Shown one piece after another: positions 1 to 9,731 of a DNA stretch of 13,612 bases. A program made the translations under genes and the position numbers. This DNA is from Pseudomonadota bacterium (lineage in GTDB: Bacteria > Pseudomonadota > Gammaproteobacteria > Xanthomonadales > Xanthomonadaceae). The notes beneath the pieces are model-generated. The model ran no database searches. It had not been told where the DNA came from and saw nothing but the letters and a program-made list of their open reading frames with translations. The stretch lies in contig JAHWKC010000028.1 of assembly GCA_019348095.1 (NCBI GenBank), positions 1 through 13,612 on the forward strand, read 5' to 3'. Each line of letters begins with the position of its first letter. The stretch's first letter is position 1.

Positions 1-312
1 GTGATTTCTCTGGGCTATATCTTCGGTATTGGGCCGACACGCGCCAAGTCGATCTGCAAGAATGCCGGCATCGCGCCAAGCACCAGGACCAGTACCCTCA
101 ACCCCGAGCAGCTGGATGTTATCCGCGCTGAGGTTGGCAAGTTCATTGTTGAAGGTGACCTGCGGCGCGAGCTTTCGATGAGCATCAAGCGGTTGATGGA
201 CCTTGGCTGCTTCCGCGGCATCCGTCACCGCCGCTCCCTGCCGGTACGTGGGCAGCGCACCAAGACCAATGCCCGCACCCGCAAGGGTCCGCGCAGGGCC
301 ATCAGGAAGTAA
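1..312 (+). CDS. rpsM: 30S ribosomal protein S13, 3' part (5' end outside window)
   Basis: S13 sits in the head of the 30S subunit, contacting 16S rRNA, P-site tRNA and the large-subunit bridge. The visible 103 residues match the family from the GIG helix-hairpin region ([11 protein letters not shown], about residues 9-19 here) through VEGDLRREL and IKRLMDLGC to the basic tail [18 protein letters not shown]. Aligned with my recollection of E. coli S13 (118 aa), the first codon here (GTG) falls on Val16, so about 15 residues lie upstream and this GTG is not the start. The gene is followed 10 bp later by rpsK in the usual alpha-operon order. In E. coli S4 represses this operon at the rpsM leader; that site would lie outside the window. 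Identity is near certain. Confidence 0.97.
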   Translation: MISLGYIFGIGPTRAKSICKNAGIAPSTRTSTLNPEQLDVIRAEVGKFIVEGDLRRELSMSIKRLMDLGCFRGIRHRRSLPVRGQRTKTNARTRKGPRRAIRK

Positions 313-322
313 AGGATAAATC

Positions 323-715
323 ATGGCCAAGCCAGCAGCAGCCAAGACGAAGAAGAAGATCAAGCGCGTCGTCACCGACGGCATCGCCCACGTCCACGCT
401 TCGTTCAACAACACCATCATCACGATCACCGACCGCCAGGGCAATGCGCTGTCGTGGGCGACTTCGGGCGGCGCGGGTTTCCGCGGTTCGCGCAAGTCGA
501 CCCCGTTCGCCGCGCAGGTCGCCGCTGAAAAGGCCGGCCGTGCTGCGCTCGACTACGGCGTCAAGTCGCTGGAAGTGCGCATCAAGGGCCCGGGCCCGGG
601 TCGTGAGTCGGCCGTTCGTTCGTTGAACAACGTCGGCTACAAGATCATGAACATCATCGACGTTACGCCGATTCCGCATAACGGTTGCCGTCCGCCGAAA
701 AAGCGTCGCGTCTGA
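323..715 (+). CDS. rpsK: 30S ribosomal protein S11
   Basis: S11 is a 130-residue protein of the 30S platform that contacts the 690 and 790 regions of 16S rRNA near the mRNA exit. The sequence has the family core: [15 protein letters not shown] (about 24-38), the glycine-rich stretch [20 protein letters not shown] (about 46-65), the loop [12 protein letters not shown] and the invariant C-terminal [13 protein letters not shown]. The length equals the family norm. The ATG at 323 is preceded by AAGG at 312-315, overlapping the rpsM stop, which supports this start. It lies in the rpsM-rpsK-rpsD-rpoA-rplQ transcription unit and is presumably co-regulated with it. Confidence 0.98.
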   Translation: MAKPAAAKTKKKIKRVVTDGIAHVHASFNNTIITITDRQGNALSWATSGGAGFRGSRKSTPFAAQVAAEKAGRAALDYGVKSLEVRIKGPGPGRESAVRSLNNVGYKIMNIIDVTPIPHNGCRPPKKRRV

Positions 716-729
716 GGAGCTGAAGAGAA

Positions 730-1359
730 ATGGCTCGTTACATCGGTCCTACCTGTAAACTCGCCCGCCGCGAAGGCGCCGACCTCGGTCTGAAGTCGTC
801 CTCGCGTGCGCTCGATTCCAAGTGCAAGCTCGAGCAGAAGCCCGGCCAGCACGGGCCCATCGCCCGTCGCGGCAAGCTGTCCGACTACGCCACCCAGCTG
901 CGTGAAAAGCAGAAGGTCAAGCGTATCTACGGGCTGCTGGAGCGTCAGTTCCGCAACTACTACAAGAAGGCTTCGACCAAGAAGGGCAATACGGGTGAAA
1001 ACCTGCTGCAGCTTCTCGAGACCCGCCTGGACAATGTCGTCTACCGCATGGGCTTCGCAGTGACCCGGCCGGCCGCGCGCCAGCTGGTCTCGCACCGCGG
1101 CGTCACCGTCAACGGCAAGTCGGTCAACCTGCCCTCGTTCCAGATCAAGGCCGGCGATGCGATCGCCCTGGCCGAGCGTGCCCAGAAGCAACTGCGGGTG
1201 CAGGAGTCGCTGACCGTGGCGCAGCAGATGGACCTGTCGCCGGCATGGGTGGAGGTCGACAGCAAGAAGTTCAGCGGTGTGTTCAAGACGGTGCCGGATC
1301 GTGCCGATCTGCCCGCGGACATCAACGAGGCACTGATCGTCGAGCTGTACTCGAAGTAA
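730..1359 (+). CDS. rpsD: 30S ribosomal protein S4
   Basis: S4 is a primary 16S rRNA binder that nucleates 30S assembly. In E. coli it also represses translation of its own operon. The 209 residues begin [16 protein letters not shown]. The N-terminal domain contains [16 protein letters not shown] (27-42). The S4 RNA-binding domain spans roughly 98-160 ([27 protein letters not shown]), and the protein ends [12 protein letters not shown]. Only Cys9 and Cys32 are present, so this is the zinc-free (C-) form. GAGGAG at 714-719, overlapping the rpsK stop, precedes the ATG. Identity is certain; the autoregulatory role is carried over from E. coli. Confidence 0.98.
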   Translation: MARYIGPTCKLARREGADLGLKSSSRALDSKCKLEQKPGQHGPIARRGKLSDYATQLREKQKVKRIYGLLERQFRNYYKKASTKKGNTGENLLQLLETRLDNVVYRMGFAVTRPAARQLVSHRGVTVNGKSVNLPSFQIKAGDAIALAERAQKQLRVQESLTVAQQMDLSPAWVEVDSKKFSGVFKTVPDRADLPADINEALIVELYSK

Positions 1360-1370
1360 TCCATTGTTCT

Positions 1371-1394
1371 GAGTTCCCGCCCACGCTGGAACTC
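1371..1394 (+). promoter_or_regulatory. Stem-loop next to the rpoA ribosome-binding site
   Basis: A perfect 7-bp inverted repeat, GAGTTCC (1371-1377) and GGAACTC (1388-1394), encloses a 10-nt loop in the 52-bp rpsD-rpoA gap. It ends two bases before the rpoA Shine-Dalgarno AGGAG (1397-1401). In mRNA it could tune ribosome access or serve as a processing site. The repeat is seen directly; any function is inferred. Confidence 0.4.
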
Positions 1395-1411
1395 GCAGGA
1401 GACATCACCAC

Positions 1412-2410
1412 ATGACGGTTACCGCAAACCAGGTACTGCGTCCGCGCGGTCCACAGATCGAGCGCCTCAACGGCAACCGCGCCAAGGTCGTGATCGAGCC
1501 GCTGGAGCGCGGCTTCGGCCACACCCTCGGCAACGCGTTGCGCCGCGTGCTGTTGTCGTCGATCCCGGGCTTCGCCATCACCGAAGTCGAGATCGACGGC
1601 GTGTTGCATGAGTACACCACGGTCGAGGGTCTGGAAGAGGACGTGCTGGAGGTGTTGCTGAACCTCAAGGACGTCGCCATCCGCATGCACACCGGCGAGT
1701 CTTCGACACTGTCGCTGAGCAAGCAGGGTCCGGGCGTGATCACCGCGGCCGACATCAAGGCCGACCACAACGTCGAGATCCTCAACACCGAGCACGTGAT
1801 CGCGCACCTGACCAAGGACACCGCGATCAACATGCGCCTGAAGATCGAGCGCGGCTATGGCTACCAGCCGGCCGCCGCGCGCCGCCGCCCGGACGAGGAA
1901 ACGCGCGCCATCGGCCGCCTGATGCTGGACGCCAGCTTCTCGCCGGTCCGTCGCGTGGCGTATGCGGTGGAAGCCGCCCGCGTCGAGCAGCGGACCGACC
2001 TTGACAAGCTGGTGCTGGACATCGAGACCAACGGGACCATCGATGCCGAGGAAGCCGTGCGCACCGCCGCCGACATCCTCACCGACCAGTTGTCGGTGTT
2101 CGGCGACTTCACCCATCGCGATCGCGGTGCGGCGAAGCCGGTCACCGGCGGGGTCGACCCGATCCTGCTGCGTCCGATCGACGACCTCGAGCTGACCGTG
2201 CGCTCGGCCAACTGCCTGAAGGCCGAGAGCATCTACTACGTCGGCGACCTGATCCAGAAGACCGAAGTCGAGCTGCTCAAGACCCCGAACCTCGGCAAGA
2301 AGTCACTCACCGAGATCAAGGAAGTCCTTGCCCAGCGCGGCCTTTCGCTCGGGATGAAGCTGGAAAACTGGCCGCCCGCCGGCATCGCCTCGCACGGCAT
2401 GATGGGCTGA
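1412..2410 (+). CDS. rpoA: DNA-directed RNA polymerase subunit alpha
   Basis: This is the alpha subunit of RNA polymerase; its dimer scaffolds beta and beta-prime. At 332 aa it is close to the usual length of about 329. The N-terminal dimerisation domain (about 1-236) carries [18 protein letters not shown] (33-50). A linker leads to the C-terminal domain from about 250, with [20 protein letters not shown] and [16 protein letters not shown]. Arg264 and Asn267 correspond to E. coli Arg265 and Asn268, which contact UP-element DNA and activators. The start at 1412 follows AGGAG at 1397-1401. It follows rpsD by 52 bp and precedes rplQ across an unusually structured spacer. Confidence 0.99.
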   Translation: MTVTANQVLRPRGPQIERLNGNRAKVVIEPLERGFGHTLGNALRRVLLSSIPGFAITEVEIDGVLHEYTTVEGLEEDVLEVLLNLKDVAIRMHTGESSTLSLSKQGPGVITAADIKADHNVEILNTEHVIAHLTKDTAINMRLKIERGYGYQPAAARRRPDEETRAIGRLMLDASFSPVRRVAYAVEAARVEQRTDLDKLVLDIETNGTIDAEEAVRTAADILTDQLSVFGDFTHRDRGAAKPVTGGVDPILLRPIDDLELTVRSANCLKAESIYYVGDLIQKTEVELLKTPNLGKKSLTEIKEVLAQRGLSLGMKLENWPPAGIASHGMMG

Positions 2411-2414
2411 CCAG

Positions 2415-2507
2415 CAGTTAGCCGCTCGCTTCGCGAACTGTAAGCAGTAAGGGAGCAAGGGTTGGGCTTTTACTGACTCTTTACTCCTTTCAGGGTGCGA
2501 AGCACCC
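2415..2507. repeat. Nested inverted-repeat element between rpoA and rplQ
   Basis: Most of the 118-bp rpoA-rplQ spacer is palindromic. CAGTT (2415-2419) pairs with AACTG (2436-2440), and inside them CGC (2427-2429) can pair with GCG (2433-2435) around TTC. CAGTAA (2445-2450) pairs with TTACTG (2470-2475). GCTTCGC (2428-2434) is mirrored by GCGAAGC (2497-2503). GGGTGC-GAA-GCACCC (2493-2507) is a perfect 6-bp hairpin ahead of the rplQ ribosome-binding site. Purine-rich motifs such as CAGTAAGGGAG and, on the other strand, GGAGTAAAGAG suggest a degenerate short repeat in inverted halves. Family membership is inferred. Confidence 0.55.
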
Positions 2508-2528
2508 GACTCACCAGGACCAACGACC

Positions 2529-2903
2529 ATGCGCCACCAGAAATCCGGACGTAAATTCAGCCGTACCAGTGCCCATCGCGATGCGATGTTCACCAACATG
2601 GCCTCGTCCCTGATCAAGCACGGCTTGATCCGTACCACCCTGCCCAAGGCCAAGGAGCTGCGTCGCGTCGCGGAGCCGCTGATCACCCTGGCCAAGAACG
2701 ACGGCGTGGCCAATCGCCGCCTCGCGTTCTCGCGCCTGCGGGACAAGGAAGCGGTCGGCACGCTGTTCGTCGAGCTCGGCCCGCGTTACCGCGAGCGTCC
2801 GGGCGGCTACCTGCGCATCCTCAAGTGCGGTTTCCGCGCTGGCGACAATGCGCCGATGGCCTATGTCGAGCTGGTCGACCGTCCGCAGGCGGCCGCGGAG
2901 TAA
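2529..2903 (+). CDS. rplQ: 50S ribosomal protein L17
   Basis: L17 is a 124-residue large-subunit protein near the peptide exit tunnel. It starts [20 protein letters not shown], then [22 protein letters not shown] (about 24-45), and ends with [24 protein letters not shown], all typical of bacterial L17 (about 120-130 aa). AGGA at 2516-2519 sits nine bases before the ATG. It is the last gene of the alpha operon, as in E. coli, and a strong terminator follows 44 bp downstream. The spacer separating it from rpoA is longer and more structured than the other gaps in the operon. Confidence 0.98.
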   Translation: MRHQKSGRKFSRTSAHRDAMFTNMASSLIKHGLIRTTLPKAKELRRVAEPLITLAKNDGVANRRLAFSRLRDKEAVGTLFVELGPRYRERPGGYLRILKCGFRAGDNAPMAYVELVDRPQAAAE

Positions 2904-2947
2904 TTCGCGTTCCGGTTGAGTGTCCGGCAGGTCTCGCCGGAGCTCGC

Positions 2948-2977
2948 AAAAACCCCGGCCTGGCGCTGGGGTTTTTT
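2948..2977 (+). terminator. Rho-independent terminator of the alpha operon
   Basis: AAAAACCCCGGC (2948-2959) pairs with GCTGGGGTTTTT (2965-2976): a 12-bp stem with one G-U wobble, a 5-nt loop and a run of six T (2972-2977). The A run at the 5' base means it could also work on the opposite strand. It lies 44 bp after the rplQ stop and separates the ribosomal operon from dsbB. Confidence 0.93.
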
Positions 2978-3095
2978 GTGGGCAAGAGAACCCGTCGGCG
3001 GCAGCGGGCGCGCCTGACCGCTCGCGCTGTCGCGGCCGAGCGGCATCAGCGTCCGGGACTTCCGCAGCACCGCATTCACGCCGTAAGCTTGGCCC

Positions 3096-3602
3096 ATGAT
3101 CAGCCAACCCGTCCGCATCTCGTTCCGCAGCCAGTTCCTGCTCGGTTTTCTCGCCTGCGCCGGCCTGCTCGCGTATGCGGTGTATTCGCAGCTGCATGGC
3201 GGGTTGGAGCCGTGCCCGCTGTGCATCTTCCAGCGGGTCGCATTTGCGGTGCTCGGCGTGGTGTTCCTGCTCGGCGCAATCCATTCGCCCCGGACCGGCG
3301 GCGGGCGGCGCGTCTATGGCGTGCTGGCGCTGCTGGCATCGCTGGTCGGTGTCGCGATCGCTGGCAACCACGTGCGCCTGCAGCATCTGCCGCCGGACCA
3401 GGTGCCGATGTGCGGCCCGGGCCTGGAGTACATGCTCGAGGCCATGCCGATCACCGGCGTCATCCGACGGGTGATGACCGGCTCGGGCGAATGCGCCAAT
3501 GTCGACTGGACCTTCCTGGGCCTGTCGATGCCGACGTGGAGCCTGCTGTGGTTCCTGGCGCTGGCGGCATGGGCAGGTTATGCCGCGTTTCGGCGCCGCT
3601 GA
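3096..3602 (+). CDS. dsbB: Disulfide bond formation protein B (quinone-linked DsbA oxidase)
   Basis: DsbB is an inner-membrane protein that reoxidises periplasmic DsbA and passes the electrons to quinone. The 168 residues show four hydrophobic segments (about 11-30, 45-62, 73-90, 148-165), the family topology. The first periplasmic loop has the redox pair Cys40-Pro-Leu-Cys43. The second has Cys106 and Cys133, matching E. coli Cys104 and Cys130. Arg47 after CIFQ fits the quinone-proximal Arg48 of E. coli, and the motif WTFLGLSMPTW (138-148) is conserved. An extra Cys21 lies in the first membrane helix. No clear Shine-Dalgarno precedes the ATG at 3096, so the start is slightly uncertain. No dsbA is in the window; the gene appears to stand alone after the ribosomal terminator. 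Confidence 0.95.
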   Translation: MISQPVRISFRSQFLLGFLACAGLLAYAVYSQLHGGLEPCPLCIFQRVAFAVLGVVFLLGAIHSPRTGGGRRVYGVLALLASLVGVAIAGNHVRLQHLPPDQVPMCGPGLEYMLEAMPITGVIRRVMTGSGECANVDWTFLGLSMPTWSLLWFLALAAWAGYAAFRRR

Positions 3603-3692
3603 ACATTCCGGATCGTCATGTCAGTTACCGTTGCGGTCCGCCCAGGATGAGCCGATGATGGTTCGCTGCATTGCAACAACCGTCAGCCCGCC

Positions 3693-5081
3693 ATGTCCCC
3701 ATCCGATCGTACCCTCCGCGCCGTGACCCTGCCCAGCGAATGGAGCGCCTCATCCTGGCGCAGCCGCACGGCGATGCAGCTGCCGCACTATCCGGACGCG
3801 GCCGAACTGGAATCGACCCTGACCGAACTGCGTGCGCTGCCGCCGCTGGTGACGTCCTGGGAAATCCTCTCGCTCAAGCAACAGCTGGCCGAAGCCCAGG
3901 AGGGCAAACGCTTCCTGCTGCAGGGCGGCGATTGCGCGGAGAGCTTCGATGCATGCGCCTCGGAGGTGATCTCCAACCGGCTCAAGGTGCTGCTTCAGAT
4001 GAGCCTGGTGCTGGTGCACGGGATGCGCAAGCCGGTGGTGCGGGTGGGCCGCTTTGCCGGCCAATACGCCAAGCCGCGCTCGGCCGACACCGAGACCATC
4101 GGCGAGGTCACGTTGCCCAGCTACCGCGGCGACATGGTCAATGCACCGGCGTTCACCGAAGCCGCGCGCCGGCCGGACCCGCGCCGCATGATCAAGGCGC
4201 ACGCTCGTTCGGCAATGACCATGAACTTCGTGCGGGCATTGATCGACGGCGGCTTTGCCGACCTGCACCATCCCGAGTACTGGAACCTCAGCTGGGTCGG
4301 GCACTCGCCGCTGGCCGACGAGTACCGGCGTATGGTCAACGCGATCGGCGATGCGGTGCATTTCATGGAGACGCTGTCGGGTGCGGAGGTGCACAACCTC
4401 AACCGGGTCGACTTCTACACCTCGCACGAGGCGCTGCTGCTGCCCTACGAAGAATCACTGACCCGGCAGGTGCCGCGGCATTGGGGCTGGTTCAACCTCA
4501 GCACACATTTCCCCTGGATCGGCATGCGTACCGCCGCGGCCGACGGCGCCCATGCCGAGTACTTCCGCGGCATCCGCAACCCGATTGCGCTGAAGGTCGG
4601 CCCCTCGGTCACCCCCGAGCAACTGCTTCGGATCATCGACCTGCTCAACCCCGAGGACGAGCCGGGCCGGCTGACGTTCATCCACCGCATGGGTGCGAGC
4701 CATGTCGCCGAAAAGCTGCCGCCGCTGCTCGAGGCGATCCGCCGCGACGGTCGCCGGGTGCTGTGGGTATGCGACCCGATGCACGGCAACACCGAGGCGA
4801 CCGCCAACGGCTACAAGACCCGGCGCTTCGCCAACATCGGCAGTGAGCTGGAGCAGGCGTTCGACCTGCACGCCGCAGCCGGCACCCGGCTCGGCGGCGT
4901 GCACCTGGAGCTGACCGGTGAGGACGTCACCGAATGCCTCGGTGGGGCGCGAGACCTGACCGAGGTCGATCTGGAGCGCGCCTATCAGTCGACCGTCGAC
5001 CCGCGCCTCAATTACGAGCAGGCGCTCGAGGTGGCGATGCTGATCGTGCGCAAGCACACGCAGATTGCGTCGCCGACATAG
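3693..5081 (+). CDS. 3-deoxy-7-phosphoheptulonate (DAHP) synthase, class II
   Basis: It condenses phosphoenolpyruvate with erythrose 4-phosphate, the first step of the shikimate pathway to aromatic amino acids. The 462 residues are plant-type (class II), unrelated in sequence to E. coli AroF/AroG/AroH. The metal ligands known from the Mycobacterium tuberculosis enzyme can be placed: Cys81 (QGGDCAESF), His364 (CDPMHGNTE), Glu406 (HLELTGED) and Asp436 (DPRLN). PEP-site motifs RVGRFAGQYAKPRS (117-130) and FIHRMGASH (329-337) are present. An in-frame stop at 3648-3650 limits upstream extension. Neither the ATG at 3693 nor the in-frame GTG at 3723 has a good ribosome-binding site, so the exact start is uncertain. 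It is convergent with the amidase gene, with a REPIN between. No regulatory ACT domain is visible. Confidence 0.95.
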   Translation: MSPSDRTLRAVTLPSEWSASSWRSRTAMQLPHYPDAAELESTLTELRALPPLVTSWEILSLKQQLAEAQEGKRFLLQGGDCAESFDACASEVISNRLKVLLQMSLVLVHGMRKPVVRVGRFAGQYAKPRSADTETIGEVTLPSYRGDMVNAPAFTEAARRPDPRRMIKAHARSAMTMNFVRALIDGGFADLHHPEYWNLSWVGHSPLADEYRRMVNAIGDAVHFMETLSGAEVHNLNRVDFYTSHEALLLPYEESLTRQVPRHWGWFNLSTHFPWIGMRTAAADGAHAEYFRGIRNPIALKVGPSVTPEQLLRIIDLLNPEDEPGRLTFIHRMGASHVAEKLPPLLEAIRRDGRRVLWVCDPMHGNTEATANGYKTRRFANIGSELEQAFDLHAAAGTRLGGVHLELTGEDVTECLGGARDLTEVDLERAYQSTVDPRLNYEQALEVAMLIVRKHTQIASPT

Positions 5082-5099
5082 AGGCGGTGCGGAAGCGTT

Positions 5100-5175
5100 G
5101 TAGGAGCGGCTTTGGCCGCGATCGGCGGCCTGACCGGGTGCGCCGATTCCTGATCGCGGCTGAAGCCGCTCCTAC
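5100..5175. repeat. REPIN-like paired palindrome, copy 1
   Basis: Two 24-bp arms (5100-5123 and 5152-5175) are inverted copies with two mismatches and a 28-bp spacer. The unit is GTAGGAGCGGCTTxxGCCGC followed by GATC. Each arm can also fold alone (GCGGC-loop-GCCGC). It lies between the convergent 3' ends of the DAHP synthase and amidase genes, where it could act as a bidirectional transcript end. The unit type resembles the REP sequences of xanthomonads and pseudomonads; I assign it by resemblance. Confidence 0.9.
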
Positions 5176-5190
5176 AGAGGCACTTCTCGG

Positions 5191-6792
5191 CTACTCCAGC
5201 TCGATCGTCGGAAGGAATCGCGGCGATTTGCGCGCGTGGGTCGCTTGCTCGAAGGCGTAAGCCAGCTCGATCAGGCGCGGTTCGCTCCATGCGGGGCCCA
5301 TGAATACGATGCCGACCGGCAAGCCGAAGCTCTCGCCCATCGGCACGGTGATGCTCGGGGTGCCCGCGACCGCGGCGACGCCATAGCCGGCGCCGGTGAA
5401 GTGGTCGCCGTTGACCGGATCGATCAGCCACGCCGGCGAGGTCGCCGGTGCGATCAGCGCGTCCAGGTCCTGCGCCTGCAGCGCCGCTTCCAGCCCCTCT
5501 GGGCCCGCCAGCCGGCGCGCCTTCTCGCGTGCGTCGACATAGGCCTTATCGTCCAGCGAGCCCTTGGCCTGCGCCATCTCGAACAACTCCTGGCCGAACA
5601 ACGGCATTGACCGGGCGACGTTGCGCCGGTTGTACTCGATCAGTTCGGCGAGGGTTTTCACCGGCGCACCGCTTTCGGCCAGGTAATCCTCCAGGCCGGC
5701 CTTGAACTCGTACAGCAACACCTCGAACTCGGCATTCCCCCATTGACCCGCGGTCGGGATTTCGGCGTCGGTGACGACCGCCCCGGCCGCTTGGATCGCT
5801 GTGATCGCGCGTTCCATCGCCGCGTCCAGGTCCGGGTGGTAGCCCCTCTTGTCGCGCAGCACGCCGATCCGGGCGCCGCGCAGGCCGTCCGCGTCCAGGT
5901 GCCGGCGGTAGTCGGGCGTCTCGCGCTCCGCCCCTACCGTCGCGGCGTCGGCCTCATCCGGGCCGGCCATCGCTGCCAGCAGCAGCGCGGCATCGGCGAC
6001 GCTGCGGGTCATCGGTCCCGCCGTGTCTTGGCTGTGCGAGATCGGGATGATGCCGTCGCGGCTGACCCGACCCACGGTCGGCTTGATCGCCACCAGGCCG
6101 TTCACCGCCGAAGGGCAGATGATGCTGCCGTCGGTTTCGGTGCCGACACCCACGGCGGCGAGATTGGCCGACACCGCGCTGCCGGTGCCGGCACTGGAGC
6201 CGCAGGGGCTGCGGTCCAGCGCGTAGGGGTTGCGGGTCTGGCCGCCGCGGCCGCTCCAGCCGGAGCTCGAGCGGGTCGAGCGGAAGTTGGCCCATTCGCT
6301 GAGGTTGGTCTTGCCGAGGATCACCGCGCCGGCCTCGCGCAACCGGCCGACCCGGAACGCGTCATCCTCCGGTCGGTGCTGCGCAAGCGCCAGCGAGCCG
6401 GCGGAATTGACCATCGGCGTGGCATCGATGTTGTCCTTGAGCAGCACCGGGATGCCGTGCATCGGGCCACGCACGCGACCGGCCTCGCGCTCGGCATCGC
6501 GCGCGTCCGCTTCGGCAAGCGCGTCGGGGTTGGTCTCGATGACGGCGTTGAGCATCGGTCCGGCGTCGTCGATCGCGGCGATGCGCTCGAGGTAGGCCTC
6601 GGTCAACCGCCGGCTGCTGAGCTCGCCGCGTTCCATGCGCGCCTGCAGTTCGGTGATGTCCAGTTCGGCGAAGGCAAATTCGGCCGACGTAGCGGGAGCG
6701 TTGTCGGGGCGCGACGCATCGGCCGCGGGCGCGGCATCGCGGTCACAGCCGAGCAATCCGAAGGTCAGTGCTGCAAGGAGCAGAAAGCGCAT
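5191..6792 (-). CDS. Amidase-signature lipoprotein, related to peptide amidase
   Basis: A predicted amide hydrolase of the amidase-signature family, 533 aa from the ATG at 6792. The N-terminus MRFLLLAALTFGLLGC is a lipoprotein signal with a lipobox ending at Cys16. Asp follows at +2, which in E. coli favours inner-membrane retention, so the enzyme is probably tethered facing the periplasm. The Ser-cisSer-Lys triad is visible: Lys119 (PVLLKDNID), Ser199 (CGSSAGTGSA) and nucleophile Ser223 (GTETDGSIICPS). These lie 3-4 residues from Lys123/Ser202/Ser226 of Stenotrophomonas maltophilia peptide amidase, as I recall it. PISHSQDTAGPM (250-261) is also typical. GGGGA stands just upstream of the ATG; extension to 6903 would translate REPIN sequence and hide the signal peptide. 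Substrate is not provable; peptide C-terminal amides are the best guess. It is not part of a gatCAB set. Confidence 0.88.
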   Translation of the reverse strand: MRFLLLAALTFGLLGCDRDAAPAADASRPDNAPATSAEFAFAELDITELQARMERGELSSRRLTEAYLERIAAIDDAGPMLNAVIETNPDALAEADARDAEREAGRVRGPMHGIPVLLKDNIDATPMVNSAGSLALAQHRPEDDAFRVGRLREAGAVILGKTNLSEWANFRSTRSSSGWSGRGGQTRNPYALDRSPCGSSAGTGSAVSANLAAVGVGTETDGSIICPSAVNGLVAIKPTVGRVSRDGIIPISHSQDTAGPMTRSVADAALLLAAMAGPDEADAATVGAERETPDYRRHLDADGLRGARIGVLRDKRGYHPDLDAAMERAITAIQAAGAVVTDAEIPTAGQWGNAEFEVLLYEFKAGLEDYLAESGAPVKTLAELIEYNRRNVARSMPLFGQELFEMAQAKGSLDDKAYVDAREKARRLAGPEGLEAALQAQDLDALIAPATSPAWLIDPVNGDHFTGAGYGVAAVAGTPSITVPMGESFGLPVGIVFMGPAWSEPRLIELAYAFEQATHARKSPRFLPTIELE

Positions 6793-6856
6793 GCGATTCC
6801 CCGTTCGCGAAGTTGCCAAGCGAGGATAGACGAATCGACCGCCGCGCGGCTTGGCC

Positions 6857-6933
6857 GTAGGAGCGGCTTCAGCCGCGGTCGCACAGCCGGCGCGAGCGGC
6901 CATGCATCCGATCGCGACCTACCTCGCTCCTAC
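6857..6933. repeat. REPIN-like paired palindrome, copy 2
   Basis: Arms at 6857-6880 and 6910-6933 in inverted orientation, 29-bp spacer. The left arm is the consensus GTAGGAGCGGCTTCAGCCGC type. The right arm, read on the minus strand, is the variant GTAGGAGCGAGGTAGGTCGC, with paired changes that keep its own hairpin (GCGA/TCGC). It lies in the typA-amidase gap and ends six bases from the typA stop codon, so it would sit in the typA 3' untranslated region and may uncouple the two genes. Confidence 0.88.
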
Positions 6934-6939
6934 AGACGC

Positions 6940-8796
<1,857 letters not shown>

Positions 8797-8841
8797 GCGG
8801 ACAGGCCGGAGGACCGGCGCTCAAGCGGGAGGAAGCCGGCC

Positions 8842-8847
8842 ATTATA
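8842..8847 (-). promoter_or_regulatory. typA: Putative -10 box for typA
   Basis: On the minus strand 8847 to 8842 reads TATAAT, a perfect sigma-70 -10 hexamer, rare in this GC-rich spacer. It lies 45 bp before the typA ATG, giving a leader of about 35-40 nt. No recognisable -35 (TTGACA-like) box occurs 16-18 bp upstream, so the call rests on the -10 and its position. Confidence 0.42.
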
Positions 8848-8988
8848 CCTGCGCGTGCCGCCGCCTGCCGGCTTTGGTGAATGGCTGCGGTATCCTTGCC
8901 AGTCGCCCGTTCACCTGCAGAGCGGGCGCCGCGGTGCCATTGCAAACGCCCAGCACTTCAACTCGCACAATCTTCCAAGGAGCAGGTA

Positions 8989-9495
<507 letters not shown>

Positions 9496-9501
9496 GGCGA
9501 T

Positions 9502-9531
9502 GGCCGGATCCGGCGGCACGCGGGTCCGGCC
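9502..9531 (+). terminator. GC-rich hairpin after ppiB, no T-run
   Basis: GGCCGGATCC (9502-9511) pairs with GGGTCCGGCC (9522-9531), 10 bp with one T-G wobble and a 10-nt loop, starting six bases after the ppiB stop. The 5' arm overlaps a 12-bp perfect palindrome (9503-9514). No T tract follows, and REPIN copy 3 begins at once. It may be a weak terminator or 3'-end stabiliser; function is inferred. Confidence 0.35.
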
Positions 9532-9612
9532 CCCGTAGGAGCGGCTTCAGCCGCGATCGGAAACCGGCGCGGGCGATGGACATGCGTCCGCGGCTGAAGC
9601 CGCTCCTACGGG
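9532..9612. repeat. REPIN-like paired palindrome, copy 3
   Basis: Perfect 24-bp inverted arms (9532-9555 and 9589-9612) with a 33-bp spacer, the best-preserved copy here. Each arm contains CCCGTAGGAGCGGC then TTCAGCCGCG. Its spacer matches that of copy 2 (CCGGCGCG, GCG, then CATGC-TCCG), so copies 2 and 3 appear to share descent as whole elements. It lies between ppiB and the aminotransferase gene and could end ppiB transcripts. Confidence 0.92.
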
Positions 9613-9731
9613 CAGGGCAGATACTCAGAGACCGGCCGCAAACAGTGAGCGTGTTACCATTTTCCGGCTTGATCCGGCCGCTGTTCAGCGACACTCGCGG
9701 CCGCCCCTGAACCCCCCACGAGGTCATCGCG

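Noticed and set aside
1..3. GTG at position 1 as the start of rpsM
   Set aside because: Alignment to S13 puts this codon at Val16; the true start lies about 45 bp upstream of the window.
1322..2116. A 264-codon open frame on the - strand over rpoA
   Set aside because: Antisense shadow of rpoA with no recognisable motif.
2978..3095. Possible small RNA or promoter between the terminator and dsbB
   Set aside because: I found no clear -10/-35 pair, terminator or conserved RNA motif in this stretch.
6793..6903. Longer amidase N-terminus starting at 6903
   Set aside because: It would translate REPIN sequence and bury the lipoprotein signal peptide; the ATG at 6792 has a plausible ribosome-binding site.
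8881..8988. Extended ppiB start at 8881
   Set aside because: AAGGAG at 8977-8982 and the cyclophilin N-terminus fix the start at 8989; the extension has no family similarity.
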